Below, piece after piece: positions 1 to 4,543 of a stretch of DNA of 6,537 nt (the stretch's first letter is position 1; each line of letters starts with the position of its first letter). This DNA is from an uncultured Spartobacteria bacterium (GTDB taxonomy: Bacteria > Verrucomicrobiota > Verrucomicrobiae > Chthoniobacterales > UBA6821): contig CAIXGT010000092.1 in the NCBI GenBank assembly GCA_903919105.1, forward strand, positions 1 to 6,537, written 5' to 3'. Position numbers and translations under genes: made by a program. Below the pieces are notes generated by a model. That model did not search any database, was not told where the DNA came from, and saw nothing but the letters and a program-made list of their open reading frames with translations.

Positions 1-367
1 CGACCCCGTACGGGAGGCACGGATACTGACCGATCTCAAGATCGCCGGAAGGCAGGAGGGCCTCTCCTCCGAAGAGGTGAGCAGATTGTTCATTCCCCAG
101 ATCGCCGCCTCCCGCCGCTATCAGGAGGAACTGATCGCCGGATGGCGTTCCGGTATCGATGTACCCAAGATTAAGCCGCTCGACCTTGCCGCTGAGATCA
201 GGCCTCGGTTAGACAAGCTGAACCGAGAAATGCTCCGTCAGTGGGAGGTAGTCTGTCATACTCATCTGGACTGGGCCGACCGCGAGGAAGCGGAGCGGAT
301 GCTCCGGGATCGGGGAATCTCACCCGATGTCGCCAAGATCGCTGTGAGCCCCTTGGGAGGTAAATAA
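1..367 (+). CDS. aroQ: Chorismate mutase, secreted AroQ-gamma type (3' part, 5' end outside window)
   Basis: The reading frame is open from base 2 to a TAA at 365-367 and gives 121 residues; the start lies upstream of the window. Chorismate mutase converts chorismate to prephenate on the way to Phe and Tyr. The all-helical AroQ-gamma subclass is normally exported. Seen here: an opening DPVREARIL segment, equivalent to the D-x-x-R-E helix whose Arg binds substrate, then GLSSEEVSRLF, QIAASRRYQ and later DLAAEIRPRLDKLNREML. These match, in order, blocks I recall from the Mycobacterium tuberculosis secreted enzyme. The catalytic position that is Glu in that enzyme appears as Gln in SRRYQ, as in the E. 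coli P-protein domain. The missing part would hold the signal peptide and first helix with its Lys. A GTG at 77 is an internal codon, not the start. A 26-bp repeat begins 14 nt after the stop. Family assignment is fairly sure; the export claim is inferred from subclass. Confidence 0.82.
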   Translation, partial: DPVREARILTDLKIAGRQEGLSSEEVSRLFIPQIAASRRYQEELIAGWRSGIDVPKIKPLDLAAEIRPRLDKLNREMLRQWEVVCHTHLDWADREEAERMLRDRGISPDVAKIAVSPLGGK

Positions 368-381
368 GCCGCGATTGATTC

Positions 382-407
382 TCCCGCAGAGGCGCGGAGG
401 CGCAGAG
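382..407 (+). repeat. 26-bp tripartite repeat, copy 1 (forward)
   Basis: This copy reads TC followed by three 8-bp units: CCGCAGAG, GCGCGGAG, GCGCAGAG. It starts 14 nt after the chorismate mutase stop and ends 2 nt before the stop codon of the GxxExxY gene. It matches the reverse complement of the copy at 800-825 at 23 of 26 positions. Confidence 0.8.
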
Positions 408-409
408 AA

Positions 410-790
410 TTATTCTTCTAAGCCATTCACACAACGCGTGATGCCACTCAAGACTGCCTCTCCAAAGTTCAGAAGGTAATCCAGCTTTATTCCGGTCAAC
501 CTTAGATAAGTCTGAACCTGCTTTCTATGTGCAGGCATGATCTGTTCAACAGACTTGAGCTCCAGTAAAACCATCTTTTCAACAATGAGATCTGCCCGGA
601 ATCCCTCTTCAAATTTGACTCCCTTGTAGAGAATCGGAACGGGGACCTGCCGCTCCACTTTCAGTCCTGCCTCATTCAACTCCCGGCACAGCACGATTTC
701 GTAGACGGTTTCCAGGAGTCCCGGTCCGAGCTCCCGAAGAACCGCAATGGCAGCTTCAATTATTTTGGTGCCAATTTCATTTTCCCTCAT
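410..790 (-). CDS. GxxExxY family protein (PD-(D/E)XK-like fold)
   Basis: A protein of 126 residues, the usual size of this family. The name-giving motif is present as G24-L-L-E27-T-V-Y30. A nuclease-like core follows: FRADLIVE with D67, then a strand LLELKS carrying E77 and K79, and later QVQTYL. This is the D...ExK arrangement of the PDDEXK superfamily. The biochemical role of GxxExxY proteins is not established as far as I know; nuclease activity is an inference from the fold. Start ATG (788-790) is preceded by AGAGAG about 8 nt upstream, so the Shine-Dalgarno-like purine run is supplied by the flanking repeat itself. The gene is antisense to its neighbours, is tightly framed by inverted repeats, and ends in ...NGLEE. 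All motif residues are intact, so the gene looks functional. Confidence 0.9.
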   Translation of the reverse strand: MRENEIGTKIIEAAIAVLRELGPGLLETVYEIVLCRELNEAGLKVERQVPVPILYKGVKFEEGFRADLIVEKMVLLELKSVEQIMPAHRKQVQTYLRLTGIKLDYLLNFGEAVLSGITRCVNGLEE

Positions 791-799
791 TTTAATACT

Positions 800-825
800 C
801 TCTGCGTCTCAGCGCCTCTGCGCGA
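800..825 (-). repeat. 26-bp tripartite repeat, copy 2 (inverted)
   Basis: Read on the minus strand this copy is TC plus units GCGCAGAG, GCGCTGAG, ACGCAGAG. It is the partner of the copy at 382-407 and lies 9 nt upstream of the GxxExxY start codon. An A-rich tract lies outside it on the minus strand, as it does outside the copies at 3052 and 4133. It also lies in the lipA leader, 44 nt before the lipA ATG, so it could affect expression in both directions. Confidence 0.8.
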
Positions 826-869
826 TTTTTTTCTACTTTCACTTTTTAACTCCTTTAACCTTTCATCCC

Positions 870-1796
870 ATGGCCACTCCGAAGATCGATCCAGCTCTCC
901 ATCAGGAGCGTAAGCCCGACTGGATCAAGGTACGCCTTCCATCGAATCCCGTCTTCTTCTCGACCAAGGCGATGATCGCCGATCTGCGCCTTCATACGGT
1001 CTGTGAGAGCGCCCAGTGCCCGAACCGCTGGGAGTGCTGGAGCGGAGGCACCGCCACCATGATGATAGCCGGAGATCGCTGCACGCGGGCCTGCGGATTC
1101 TGTGCGGTCGATACGGCCAAGCCCTTCGCCCTAGAGGAGGACGAGCCGGAGCGGGTCGCCGAGGCGGTCCGGCGGATGAATCTCAAGCATGTGGTTGTCA
1201 CCGCCGTTGCCCGCGATGACATTCCCGACGGCGGCGCGGAGCATTTCGCCCGTACGATCCAGGCGATCCGTGACATGGATGCCTCGGTCATCATTGAGAT
1301 CCTGACTCCCGACTTCAATGGCAAGGACTCCTCCCTGCAAACCGTGGTCGATGCTGCTCCCCATATCTTCAATCATAACCTCGAGACTGTAGAGCGTCTC
1401 ACGCCGATGGTTCGCTCCCGGGCAAAGTACCGCCTCTCGCTTGATTTCCTGAAGCGCGCCCGCGCTCTTGCCGATTCGCGCGATCAGAAAATGGTGACCA
1501 AGAGCGGCATCATGCTTGGTCTGGGAGAGGAGGAGAACGAGATCTTCCAGGCCATGGATGACTTACGTGAGGCCAATGTCAGCGTGCTCACCATGGGCCA
1601 GTATCTCCGCCCCAGCCCCCAGCATCTGCCGGTTGTCGAATACATCACCCCGGAGACATTCAACCTCTACGGCGAGATCGCCAGGAAGAAAGGATTCACT
1701 CATGTGGCGAGTGGTCCGTTGGTACGGAGTTCGTACCATGCATCGGATTTCAATCCGATTGAGGGTTTAGCCGAGCAGGCAGGCCTGAATAGTTAA
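870..1796 (+). CDS. lipA: Lipoyl synthase
   Basis: A radical-SAM enzyme that inserts two sulfur atoms into octanoyl groups on lipoyl domains of 2-oxoacid dehydrogenases and the glycine cleavage H protein; cytosolic. With the start at 870 the protein has 308 residues, close to the roughly 320 of E. coli LipA. All family hallmarks are visible: the auxiliary cluster cysteines C45, C50 and C56 in CESAQCPNRWECW, the radical-SAM motif C71-TRA-C75-GF-C78, and the C-terminal RSSY (286-289), whose Ser ligates the sacrificial cluster. The frame stays open upstream to 747, but that would add 41 residues encoded by the flanking repeat and the antisense of the GxxExxY gene. ATG at 870, giving the typical MATPKID start, is therefore preferred. 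No strong Shine-Dalgarno precedes it. No lipB is visible nearby. The GxxExxY cassette separates it from the gene upstream, so it probably has its own promoter. Confidence 0.97.
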   Translation: MATPKIDPALHQERKPDWIKVRLPSNPVFFSTKAMIADLRLHTVCESAQCPNRWECWSGGTATMMIAGDRCTRACGFCAVDTAKPFALEEDEPERVAEAVRRMNLKHVVVTAVARDDIPDGGAEHFARTIQAIRDMDASVIIEILTPDFNGKDSSLQTVVDAAPHIFNHNLETVERLTPMVRSRAKYRLSLDFLKRARALADSRDQKMVTKSGIMLGLGEEENEIFQAMDDLREANVSVLTMGQYLRPSPQHLPVVEYITPETFNLYGEIARKKGFTHVASGPLVRSSYHASDFNPIEGLAEQAGLNS

Positions 1797-1820
1797 GGCT
1801 CAGGATATCGCCTCGCTCGC

Positions 1821-1914
1821 TCCTACGGCCTGGTATCGGCACAGCTGCGGTGTTGATCGCTCGCCGTAGGACTACTACGGCTTGAACGGCACTTTGCCCT
1901 CGCAAAGCTGTGCC
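1821..1914. repeat. Interleaved inverted repeats (A-B-A'-B' order)
   Basis: Two exact 9-bp inverted repeats interlock. TCCTACGGC (1821-1829) pairs with GCCGTAGGA (1863-1871). GGCACAGCT (1838-1846) pairs with AGCTGTGCC (1906-1914). The second right arm is also part of a local hairpin (1888-1914), so two alternative folds compete. Such order allows a pseudoknot or a switch between structures. The stretch resembles a dispersed intergenic repeat rather than a gene, but no second full copy is in the window. Confidence 0.5.
1888..1914 (+). terminator. Hairpin downstream of lipA, possible terminator
   Basis: GGCAC plus TTTGC (1888-1897) pairs with GCAAA (1902-1906) and GTGCC (1910-1914), with a 4-nt loop and a 3-nt bulge. 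It lies 91 nt after the lipA stop and is followed by only a modest T-rich stretch, so intrinsic termination is uncertain. It may simply be part of the repeat. Confidence 0.25.
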
Positions 1915-2013
1915 TCCTTTCAGTTTTGCCTTCGGCAACTTCTCTGCGCCTCATTCGAGAGGCTTGCTTCCCTTGACCTCCTTACTCTTCACCCGATCTT
2001 CCGAGCCTCTTGA

Positions 2014-2049
2014 GTTTCGAGGATTTGGAGCATTTGGAGGATTTGACAT
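2014..2049 (+). repeat. 9-bp tandem repeat, four degenerate units
   Basis: Consecutive units read GTTTCGAGG, ATTTGGAGC, ATTTGGAGG and ATTTGACAT. The array ends about 30 nt before the vapB start. The GGAGG it contains is too far from the ATG at 2079 (about 38 nt) to act as its ribosome binding site. Confidence 0.55.
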
Positions 2050-2078
2050 CATGATGTTTTTTCGTGATGATCTGATGC
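2047..2078 (+). promoter_or_regulatory. Candidate vapBC operator region
   Basis: A perfect 10-bp palindrome CATCATGATG (2047-2056) is followed by further GATGAT-type half sites (2066-2076) directly upstream of the antitoxin ATG. Ribbon-helix-helix antitoxins commonly autoregulate by binding palindromes in this position. The assignment is inferred from position and symmetry only. Confidence 0.35.
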
Positions 2079-2318
2079 ATGAGAACAACTGTTTCCATTT
2101 CGGACTCGCTGCTCGATTTGGCCAAGAAGGTCTCAAGGGAGAGGCGTTCGACGCTCGGTGAGGTGATCGAAGAGGCCCTCCGGGCGACGCTGGTCCCTCG
2201 ATCTAAATCCTCCGTGAAGGCGAAACGCCCCGTGCTGCTAACCTATAATGGCTCTGGCCTGAGAGAAGGGGTGCGACTGGACTCCTCGGCCGAGCTGCTC
2301 GAGGTGATGGATTCCTAG
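2079..2318 (+). CDS. VapB-type antitoxin (ribbon-helix-helix)
   Basis: A 79-residue protein opening MRTTVSISDSLLDLAKK, then RRSTLGEVIEEALRATL. This is the beta-strand/helix/helix pattern of the VapB/MetJ-Arc ribbon-helix-helix antitoxins. The N-terminal domain (about 1-40) would bind DNA as a dimer. The C-terminal part (about 50-79, ending LDSSAELLEVMDS) would wrap and inhibit the partner toxin. The start is fixed at ATG 2079 because the next in-frame ATG upstream (2067) runs into TGA at 2073. The toxin gene begins 18 nt after the stop, in the usual antitoxin-first order. Autoregulation through the palindrome at 2047 is likely but not shown. The family is clear; the exact VapB subfamily is not. 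Confidence 0.85.
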   Translation: MRTTVSISDSLLDLAKKVSRERRSTLGEVIEEALRATLVPRSKSSVKAKRPVLLTYNGSGLREGVRLDSSAELLEVMDS

Positions 2319-2336
2319 CCCGAGTATAAGAGACGA

Positions 2337-2765
2337 ATGCGGCTACTCGATGTCAATATTCTGGTGCATGCGCACAGGGAGGACAGTGAGCGCCACTTGG
2401 AGATCAAAGAATGGCTTGAATCTGCCTTGATTGAACCAGAGGGGGTCGCGGTATCGGAGCTAGTTGTCAGCGGATGTCTTCGGGTGATCACTCATCCGAA
2501 GGTCTTCAAACAACCGACACCCTTGCTACGGGCCCTAGAATTCGTGGAGTCGCTCCGCGGACTGGAAGGCGTGAAGATCCTGGCTCCCGGTGAAAAGCAC
2601 TGGGCTATCTTTACCGGTCTGTGCCGTGACGGCGATGCTCGTGGAAATCTTGTTCCCGATGCCTACCACGCCGCGCTGGCCATAGAGACAGGGTGCGAAT
2701 GGGTGACTTTGGACCGTGGATTTGCGCGTTTTCAAGGACTTAGGGTTGTGCATCCGTTGGGGTAG
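2337..2765 (+). CDS. VapC-type PIN-domain ribonuclease toxin
   Basis: A PIN-domain protein of 142 residues, the normal VapC length. The acidic Mg-binding set is complete: D5 in MRLLDVNILVHA, E41 in VAVSELV, D108 in LVPDAYHAALA and D126 in WVTLDRGFARF, with the conserved N7 after the first Asp. VapC toxins cleave tRNA, rRNA or other RNA endonucleolytically and are held inactive by the cognate VapB encoded just upstream. The sequence resembles the subgroup annotated as TA-system VapC family ribonuclease toxin, with the RVITHPKVF segment typical of it. The pair is most likely co-transcribed. No residue is missing, so the toxin should be active if freed. The RNA target cannot be told from sequence. 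Confidence 0.92.
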   Translation: MRLLDVNILVHAHREDSERHLEIKEWLESALIEPEGVAVSELVVSGCLRVITHPKVFKQPTPLLRALEFVESLRGLEGVKILAPGEKHWAIFTGLCRDGDARGNLVPDAYHAALAIETGCEWVTLDRGFARFQGLRVVHPLG

Positions 2766-2891
2766 TTTTGCGTTGAGGGCCTTCCTGCAGTGAGGTTTTT
2801 GTTGGCTCTTCGCTATTTCCTGTGGGTGGATGGTAAGATCATACTCCGGGATTCAGAGGGTTATTTCACCACTAAGAAAACAGCCAAGGAC

Positions 2892-2917
2892 TCGCGCAAA
2901 GGCGCAAAGGCGCGGAG
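2892..2917 (+). repeat. 26-bp tripartite repeat, copy 3 (forward)
   Basis: This copy reads TC plus GCGCAAAG, GCGCAAAG, GCGCGGAG. It matches the reverse complement of the copy at 3052-3077 at 24 of 26 positions. This pair uses CAAAG-type units, whereas the pair around the GxxExxY gene uses CAGAG-type units, so each pair is more alike internally than between pairs. Confidence 0.8.
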
Positions 2918-3051
2918 GAAAAGACAAAGAATTAGGGCCAGAGAAGATTCTTATCCTCACTCCCATCAAATCGGATAATCACTTGCTCGATTAACACTGG
3001 GGACTGACGACTCCTTCCAAGGGAGATGTTTCCTAAGAAGCGTTGCCATTA

Positions 3052-3077
3052 CTCTGCGCCTTTGCGTCTTTGCGCGA
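3052..3077 (-). repeat. 26-bp tripartite repeat, copy 4 (inverted)
   Basis: On the minus strand this copy is TC plus GCGCAAAG, ACGCAAAG, GCGCAGAG, with an A-rich tract (GAAGAAATA) on its outer side. It is the partner of the copy at 2892-2917. Confidence 0.8.
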
Positions 3078-3217
3078 TATTTCTTCCCATGTACATGCGT
3101 CAAATCAAACCGAAACAGTTCTAGTGGTTCAAATTCCCTGCGGGTGTCGATGCTTTACCCACTCCAAACAGCGAGGAACCGTTTTTTTGTAAAAACTCCT
3201 TGCGGACTCTTTTGGTT

Positions 3218-3244
3218 TGCTATACCGAACAAATGAACGGTATA
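3218..3244 (+). promoter_or_regulatory. Candidate LexA operator and promoter of lexA
   Basis: A perfect inverted repeat TATACCG-N10-CGGTATA spans 3221-3244 and ends on the first base of the chosen lexA ATG. Overlapping it, TGCTA-N4-GAACA (3218-3231) fits a degenerate form of TGTTC-N4-GAACA, the LexA motif I recall for Verrucomicrobia, with one perfect half site. TATACC (3221-3226) could serve as the -10 element with TTGCGG (3200-3205) as a weak -35, at a short 15-bp spacing. A repressor bound here would block its own promoter, which is standard for lexA. The symmetry is seen; the binding protein is inferred. Confidence 0.55.
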
Positions 3245-3879
3245 TGAATATCAGCATGAATCTCACCCTACGACAGAGTGAAATCCTCTCTTTCATCCGC
3301 GACTGCGCGGAGGAGAGGGGAGGTATCCCCTCAGTTCGTGAGATCATGGCCCGTTTTGGATTTAGCTCTCCGGCTACGGTGGCTAGCCATCTGGACCTCA
3401 TGGAAAAGAAGGGTGCCATTCGTCGCGAGGCAGGGCGTTCGAGGAATATCATCCTTCCCGATCGTGAGCTTCTGAAGTCCCGTCCGGAACTTCTCGAAGT
3501 GCCCCTTTATGGGATGATTCCCGCCGGTATTCCCGAGGGCCAGGAGCAGGAGATGGATCGCTGCATCACGGTCGACCCCGAGACGATCAAGATCCCTCGC
3601 AATGCCAAAACCTTCGCACTTGAGGTGCGGGGTGATTCTATGATCGGTGCCGGGATCCTGGATCGCGATGTCGTGATCCTGGAGCATGCCGAACCCCGGA
3701 ACCGCGATATCGTCGCTGCCCTGATCGATGGCGAGGTCACACTGAAGCGCTACCTCGTGGAGGGAGGTGTTCCCTTCCTTCGTGCCGAGAACCCACTCTA
3801 TCCCGATCTCATTCCGGCCCGGGAGCTTCTGATCCAAGGAGTCTTCCGAGCGCTGATCCGCACCCATCTTCCACGTTAA
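3244..3879 (+). CDS. lexA: LexA repressor, SOS response regulator
   Basis: A 211-residue protein from ATG 3244 (E. coli LexA has 202). LexA represses DNA-damage genes and self-cleaves when stimulated by RecA filaments. The N-terminal winged helix-turn-helix is clear: LTLRQSEILSFIRD, IPSVREIMARFGF, SSPATVASHLDLMEKKGAI (residues about 7-57). The cleavage site is the Ala94-Gly95 bond in MIPAGIPEG. The S24 peptidase dyad is Ser132 in RGDSMIGAGILD and Lys168 in VTLKRY. All catalytic elements are present, so the protein should be inducible. A TTG at 3217 would place the start inside the palindromic operator, so I reject it. ATG 3256 (207 residues) is an equally good start, since homologues begin two to three residues before LTxRQ. 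No clear Shine-Dalgarno is seen. A short doubtful frame follows 47 nt downstream. Confidence 0.96.
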   Translation: MNISMNLTLRQSEILSFIRDCAEERGGIPSVREIMARFGFSSPATVASHLDLMEKKGAIRREAGRSRNIILPDRELLKSRPELLEVPLYGMIPAGIPEGQEQEMDRCITVDPETIKIPRNAKTFALEVRGDSMIGAGILDRDVVILEHAEPRNRDIVAALIDGEVTLKRYLVEGGVPFLRAENPLYPDLIPARELLIQGVFRALIRTHLPR

Positions 3880-3914
3880 CCCAATACCCAATACCAAATA
3901 CCAAATACCCATCA
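3880..3914 (+). repeat. 7-bp tandem repeat directly after lexA
   Basis: Five abutting heptamers: CCCAATA twice, CCAAATA twice, then CCCATCA. The array begins at the base after the lexA stop codon and ends 12 nt before the next ATG. Copy number of such a tract could vary between strains. Confidence 0.7.
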
Positions 3915-3926
3915 CCAACCGCCACC

Positions 3927-4121
3927 ATGAAGACCGCCACCAAGTCCACCATCCGATCCACCGATGAGCTCTGGCAATGGGCTGCACTCAAGAGATCCGC
4001 CTCCCTTGCCCCAAAACGTTCGATGACGAGCAGTATGGCCCGTCATTCCTCTTCGATGGCACAAGGCATTCTAAACCGTCTTTACGAGATCCTTGGAGTG
4101 ACTTCCAAGTCACGGAGGTAA
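3927..4121 (+). pseudogene. Short unidentified frame after lexA, possibly frameshifted
   Basis: A 64-codon frame opens at ATG 3927 with a natural-looking start (MKTATKSTIRSTDELWQWAA), but becomes rich in Ser, Met and Ala from about residue 22, the look of an out-of-frame translation. The +1 shifted frame over 3986-4120 reads instead EIRLPCPKTFDDEQYG, PSFLFDGTRHSKPSLR and DPWSDFQVTEV, a balanced composition more like a real protein. It has no start of its own other than ATG 3977 and runs on into the 26-bp repeat at 4133. One reading is an old small gene broken by an indel near 3985-4000. The other is an intact small protein in the first frame. I recognise no family in either. Its position after lexA would allow SOS co-expression. 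Confidence 0.35.
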
Positions 4122-4132
4122 GAAATTTTATC

Positions 4133-4158
4133 TCGCGCGGAGACGCAGAGGCGCAGAG
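4133..4158 (+). repeat. 26-bp tripartite repeat, copy 5 (solo)
   Basis: This copy reads TC plus GCGCGGAG, ACGCAGAG, GCGCAGAG. I see no inverted partner in the following 400 bp. It ends 19 nt before the start of the antitoxin-like gene at 4178, in the same orientation relative to that gene as copy 2 has to the GxxExxY gene. The outer A-rich flank (AAGAAATTTTATC) is shared with copies 2 and 4. Confidence 0.8.
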
Positions 4159-4177
4159 ATACTAAATTGGAATAGAA

Positions 4178-4405
4178 ATGAATATCGACCTGACAATTGA
4201 TTCAATAATTCTAGAACGAGCCAAAGAACTGGCCCTCATGAAGAATATCAGCCTGTCGTTTCTTGTGGAGACACTTCTTATCGATGAACTAGGAATTTCT
4301 ACGACATCTAAAAAGCTCTCCTTTATCCACAAGTGGACAGGACGTCTGAACTTAAGGAGTCCTGATGGACGGTTTGCTTACTTGCAGCAACGTTACGAGA
4401 TCTGA
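4178..4405 (+). CDS. Orphan antitoxin-like protein, DUF6364-type ribbon-helix-helix
   Basis: A 75-residue protein starting MNIDLTIDSIILERAKELA, then NISLSFLVETLLIDEL. This strand-helix-helix pattern is what I associate with DUF6364 and VapB-like antitoxins. The C-terminal half (WTGRLNLRSPDGRFAYLQQRYEI) would be the toxin-contacting tail. ATG 4178 is preceded by TGGAAT about 5 nt upstream, a fair ribosome binding site. No PIN-domain or other toxin frame follows. The next 140 bp are gene-free and the next gene is convergent. It therefore looks like an orphan antitoxin, either a remnant of a lost pair or a free regulator. Its codons are more A/T-ending than those of lexA or lipA, consistent with recent acquisition. 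It starts just after a solo 26-bp repeat. The family call is moderately sure; the function is inferred. Confidence 0.7.
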   Translation: MNIDLTIDSIILERAKELALMKNISLSFLVETLLIDELGISTTSKKLSFIHKWTGRLNLRSPDGRFAYLQQRYEI

Positions 4406-4474
4406 ATTTGCCCTGCGTTATCAGTGTTTGATTATCTGGCTGTTGATTCGCATCCGTTACAACTTCCTCTATGC

Positions 4475-4494
4475 AGGATATTTTCTTTTATCCT
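4475..4494. terminator. Weak AT-rich hairpin between convergent genes
   Basis: AGGATA (4475-4480) pairs with TATCCT (4489-4494) across an 8-nt pyrimidine loop. It sits between the convergent antitoxin-like gene and mrdA. The stem is only 6 bp, so terminator function is a guess. Confidence 0.2.
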
Positions 4495-4529
4495 AATAGT
4501 CCAAACACCTACAGCCTAAACCCCTTCCT

Positions 4530-4543
4530 GCCACTTCCGTGGC
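4530..4543 (-). terminator. Short hairpin just after the mrdA stop
   Basis: On the minus strand GCCAC-GGAA-GTGGC forms a 5-bp stem with a GNRA-type tetraloop, 4 nt after the mrdA stop codon. It is not followed by a U tract, so it may protect the 3' end rather than terminate. Confidence 0.25.

Larger units (their letters stand above)
382..825 (-). mobile_element. Putative GxxExxY cassette bounded by inverted 26-bp repeats
   Basis: A single minus-strand gene (410-790) fills almost all the space between two inverted 26-bp repeats. Its stop codon begins 2 nt from one repeat and its start lies 9 nt from the other. The unit sits between chorismate mutase and lipA, both on the plus strand. I see no clear target-site duplication in the flanks and no transposase, so mobility is inferred only from the geometry. 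A fixed arrangement in which the repeats serve only as promoter and terminator is also possible. Confidence 0.45.
1797..2078. other. Repeat-rich intergenic spacer, lipA to vapB
   Basis: I find no credible gene in these 282 bases. The short frames that cross the region have repetitive, low-quality translations. The space contains interleaved inverted repeats (1821-1914), a fragment resembling one and a half units of the 26-bp repeat (1942-1952), a 9-bp tandem repeat (2014-2049) and a 10-bp palindrome (2047-2056) just before vapB. Confidence 0.6.
2892..3077. mobile_element. Non-coding inverted-repeat element (MITE-like candidate)
   Basis: Two 26-bp repeats in inverted orientation enclose 134 bp with no open frame of note. 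The layout parallels the GxxExxY cassette at 382-825, but the cargo gene is absent. It may be a deletion derivative, or a stand-alone RNA or DNA hairpin element. No target duplication is evident in the flanks. No similarity between the 134-bp interior and the GxxExxY gene was seen by eye. Confidence 0.4.
2766..3217. other. Gene-poor spacer, vapC to lexA
   Basis: About 450 bases without a credible gene. A 62-codon frame at 2790-2978 runs through the 26-bp repeat and gives the basic SRKGAKARRK type of tail that such repeats produce, so I do not call it. Contents are the inverted repeat pair at 2892 and 3052, a small stem TTATCC/GGATAA (2951-2978) inside it, a palindrome CATGTACATG (3088-3097), and an AT-rich GTTTTT/AAAAAC hairpin (3181-3196) upstream of the lexA promoter region. 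Confidence 0.6.

Noticed and set aside
747..869. Upstream extension of the lipA frame adding 41 residues
   Set aside because: It is encoded by the antisense of the GxxExxY gene and by the 26-bp repeat, and has a hydrophobic, non-conserved look. LipA homologues start near MATPKID.
1750..1938. 62-codon minus-strand frame after lipA
   Set aside because: It overlaps the end of lipA and the interleaved inverted repeats; the composition is that of an intergenic repeat.
1942..1952. Sixth copy of the 26-bp repeat
   Set aside because: Only about one and a half units (CTCTGCGCCTC) match, and neighbouring bases do not continue the pattern. It may be a fragment but is too short to call.
2790..2978. 62-codon frame on the plus strand after vapC
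   Set aside because: Its second half is the translation of the 26-bp repeat (SRKGAKARRK). The first half matches no family I recognise and has no ribosome binding site.
3120..3150. tRNA T-arm-like sequence GGTTCAAATTCC
   Set aside because: The flanking stem has a mismatch, and no matching acceptor, D-arm or anticodon arm lies upstream.
3331..3987. 218-codon minus-strand frame opposite lexA
   Set aside because: It is antisense to lexA and to the 7-bp tandem repeat (which gives GIWYLVLGIG). No domain is seen.
382..4158. CRISPR array made of the 26-bp repeats
   Set aside because: The copies are far apart, in both orientations and without regular spacers. No cas gene is present.
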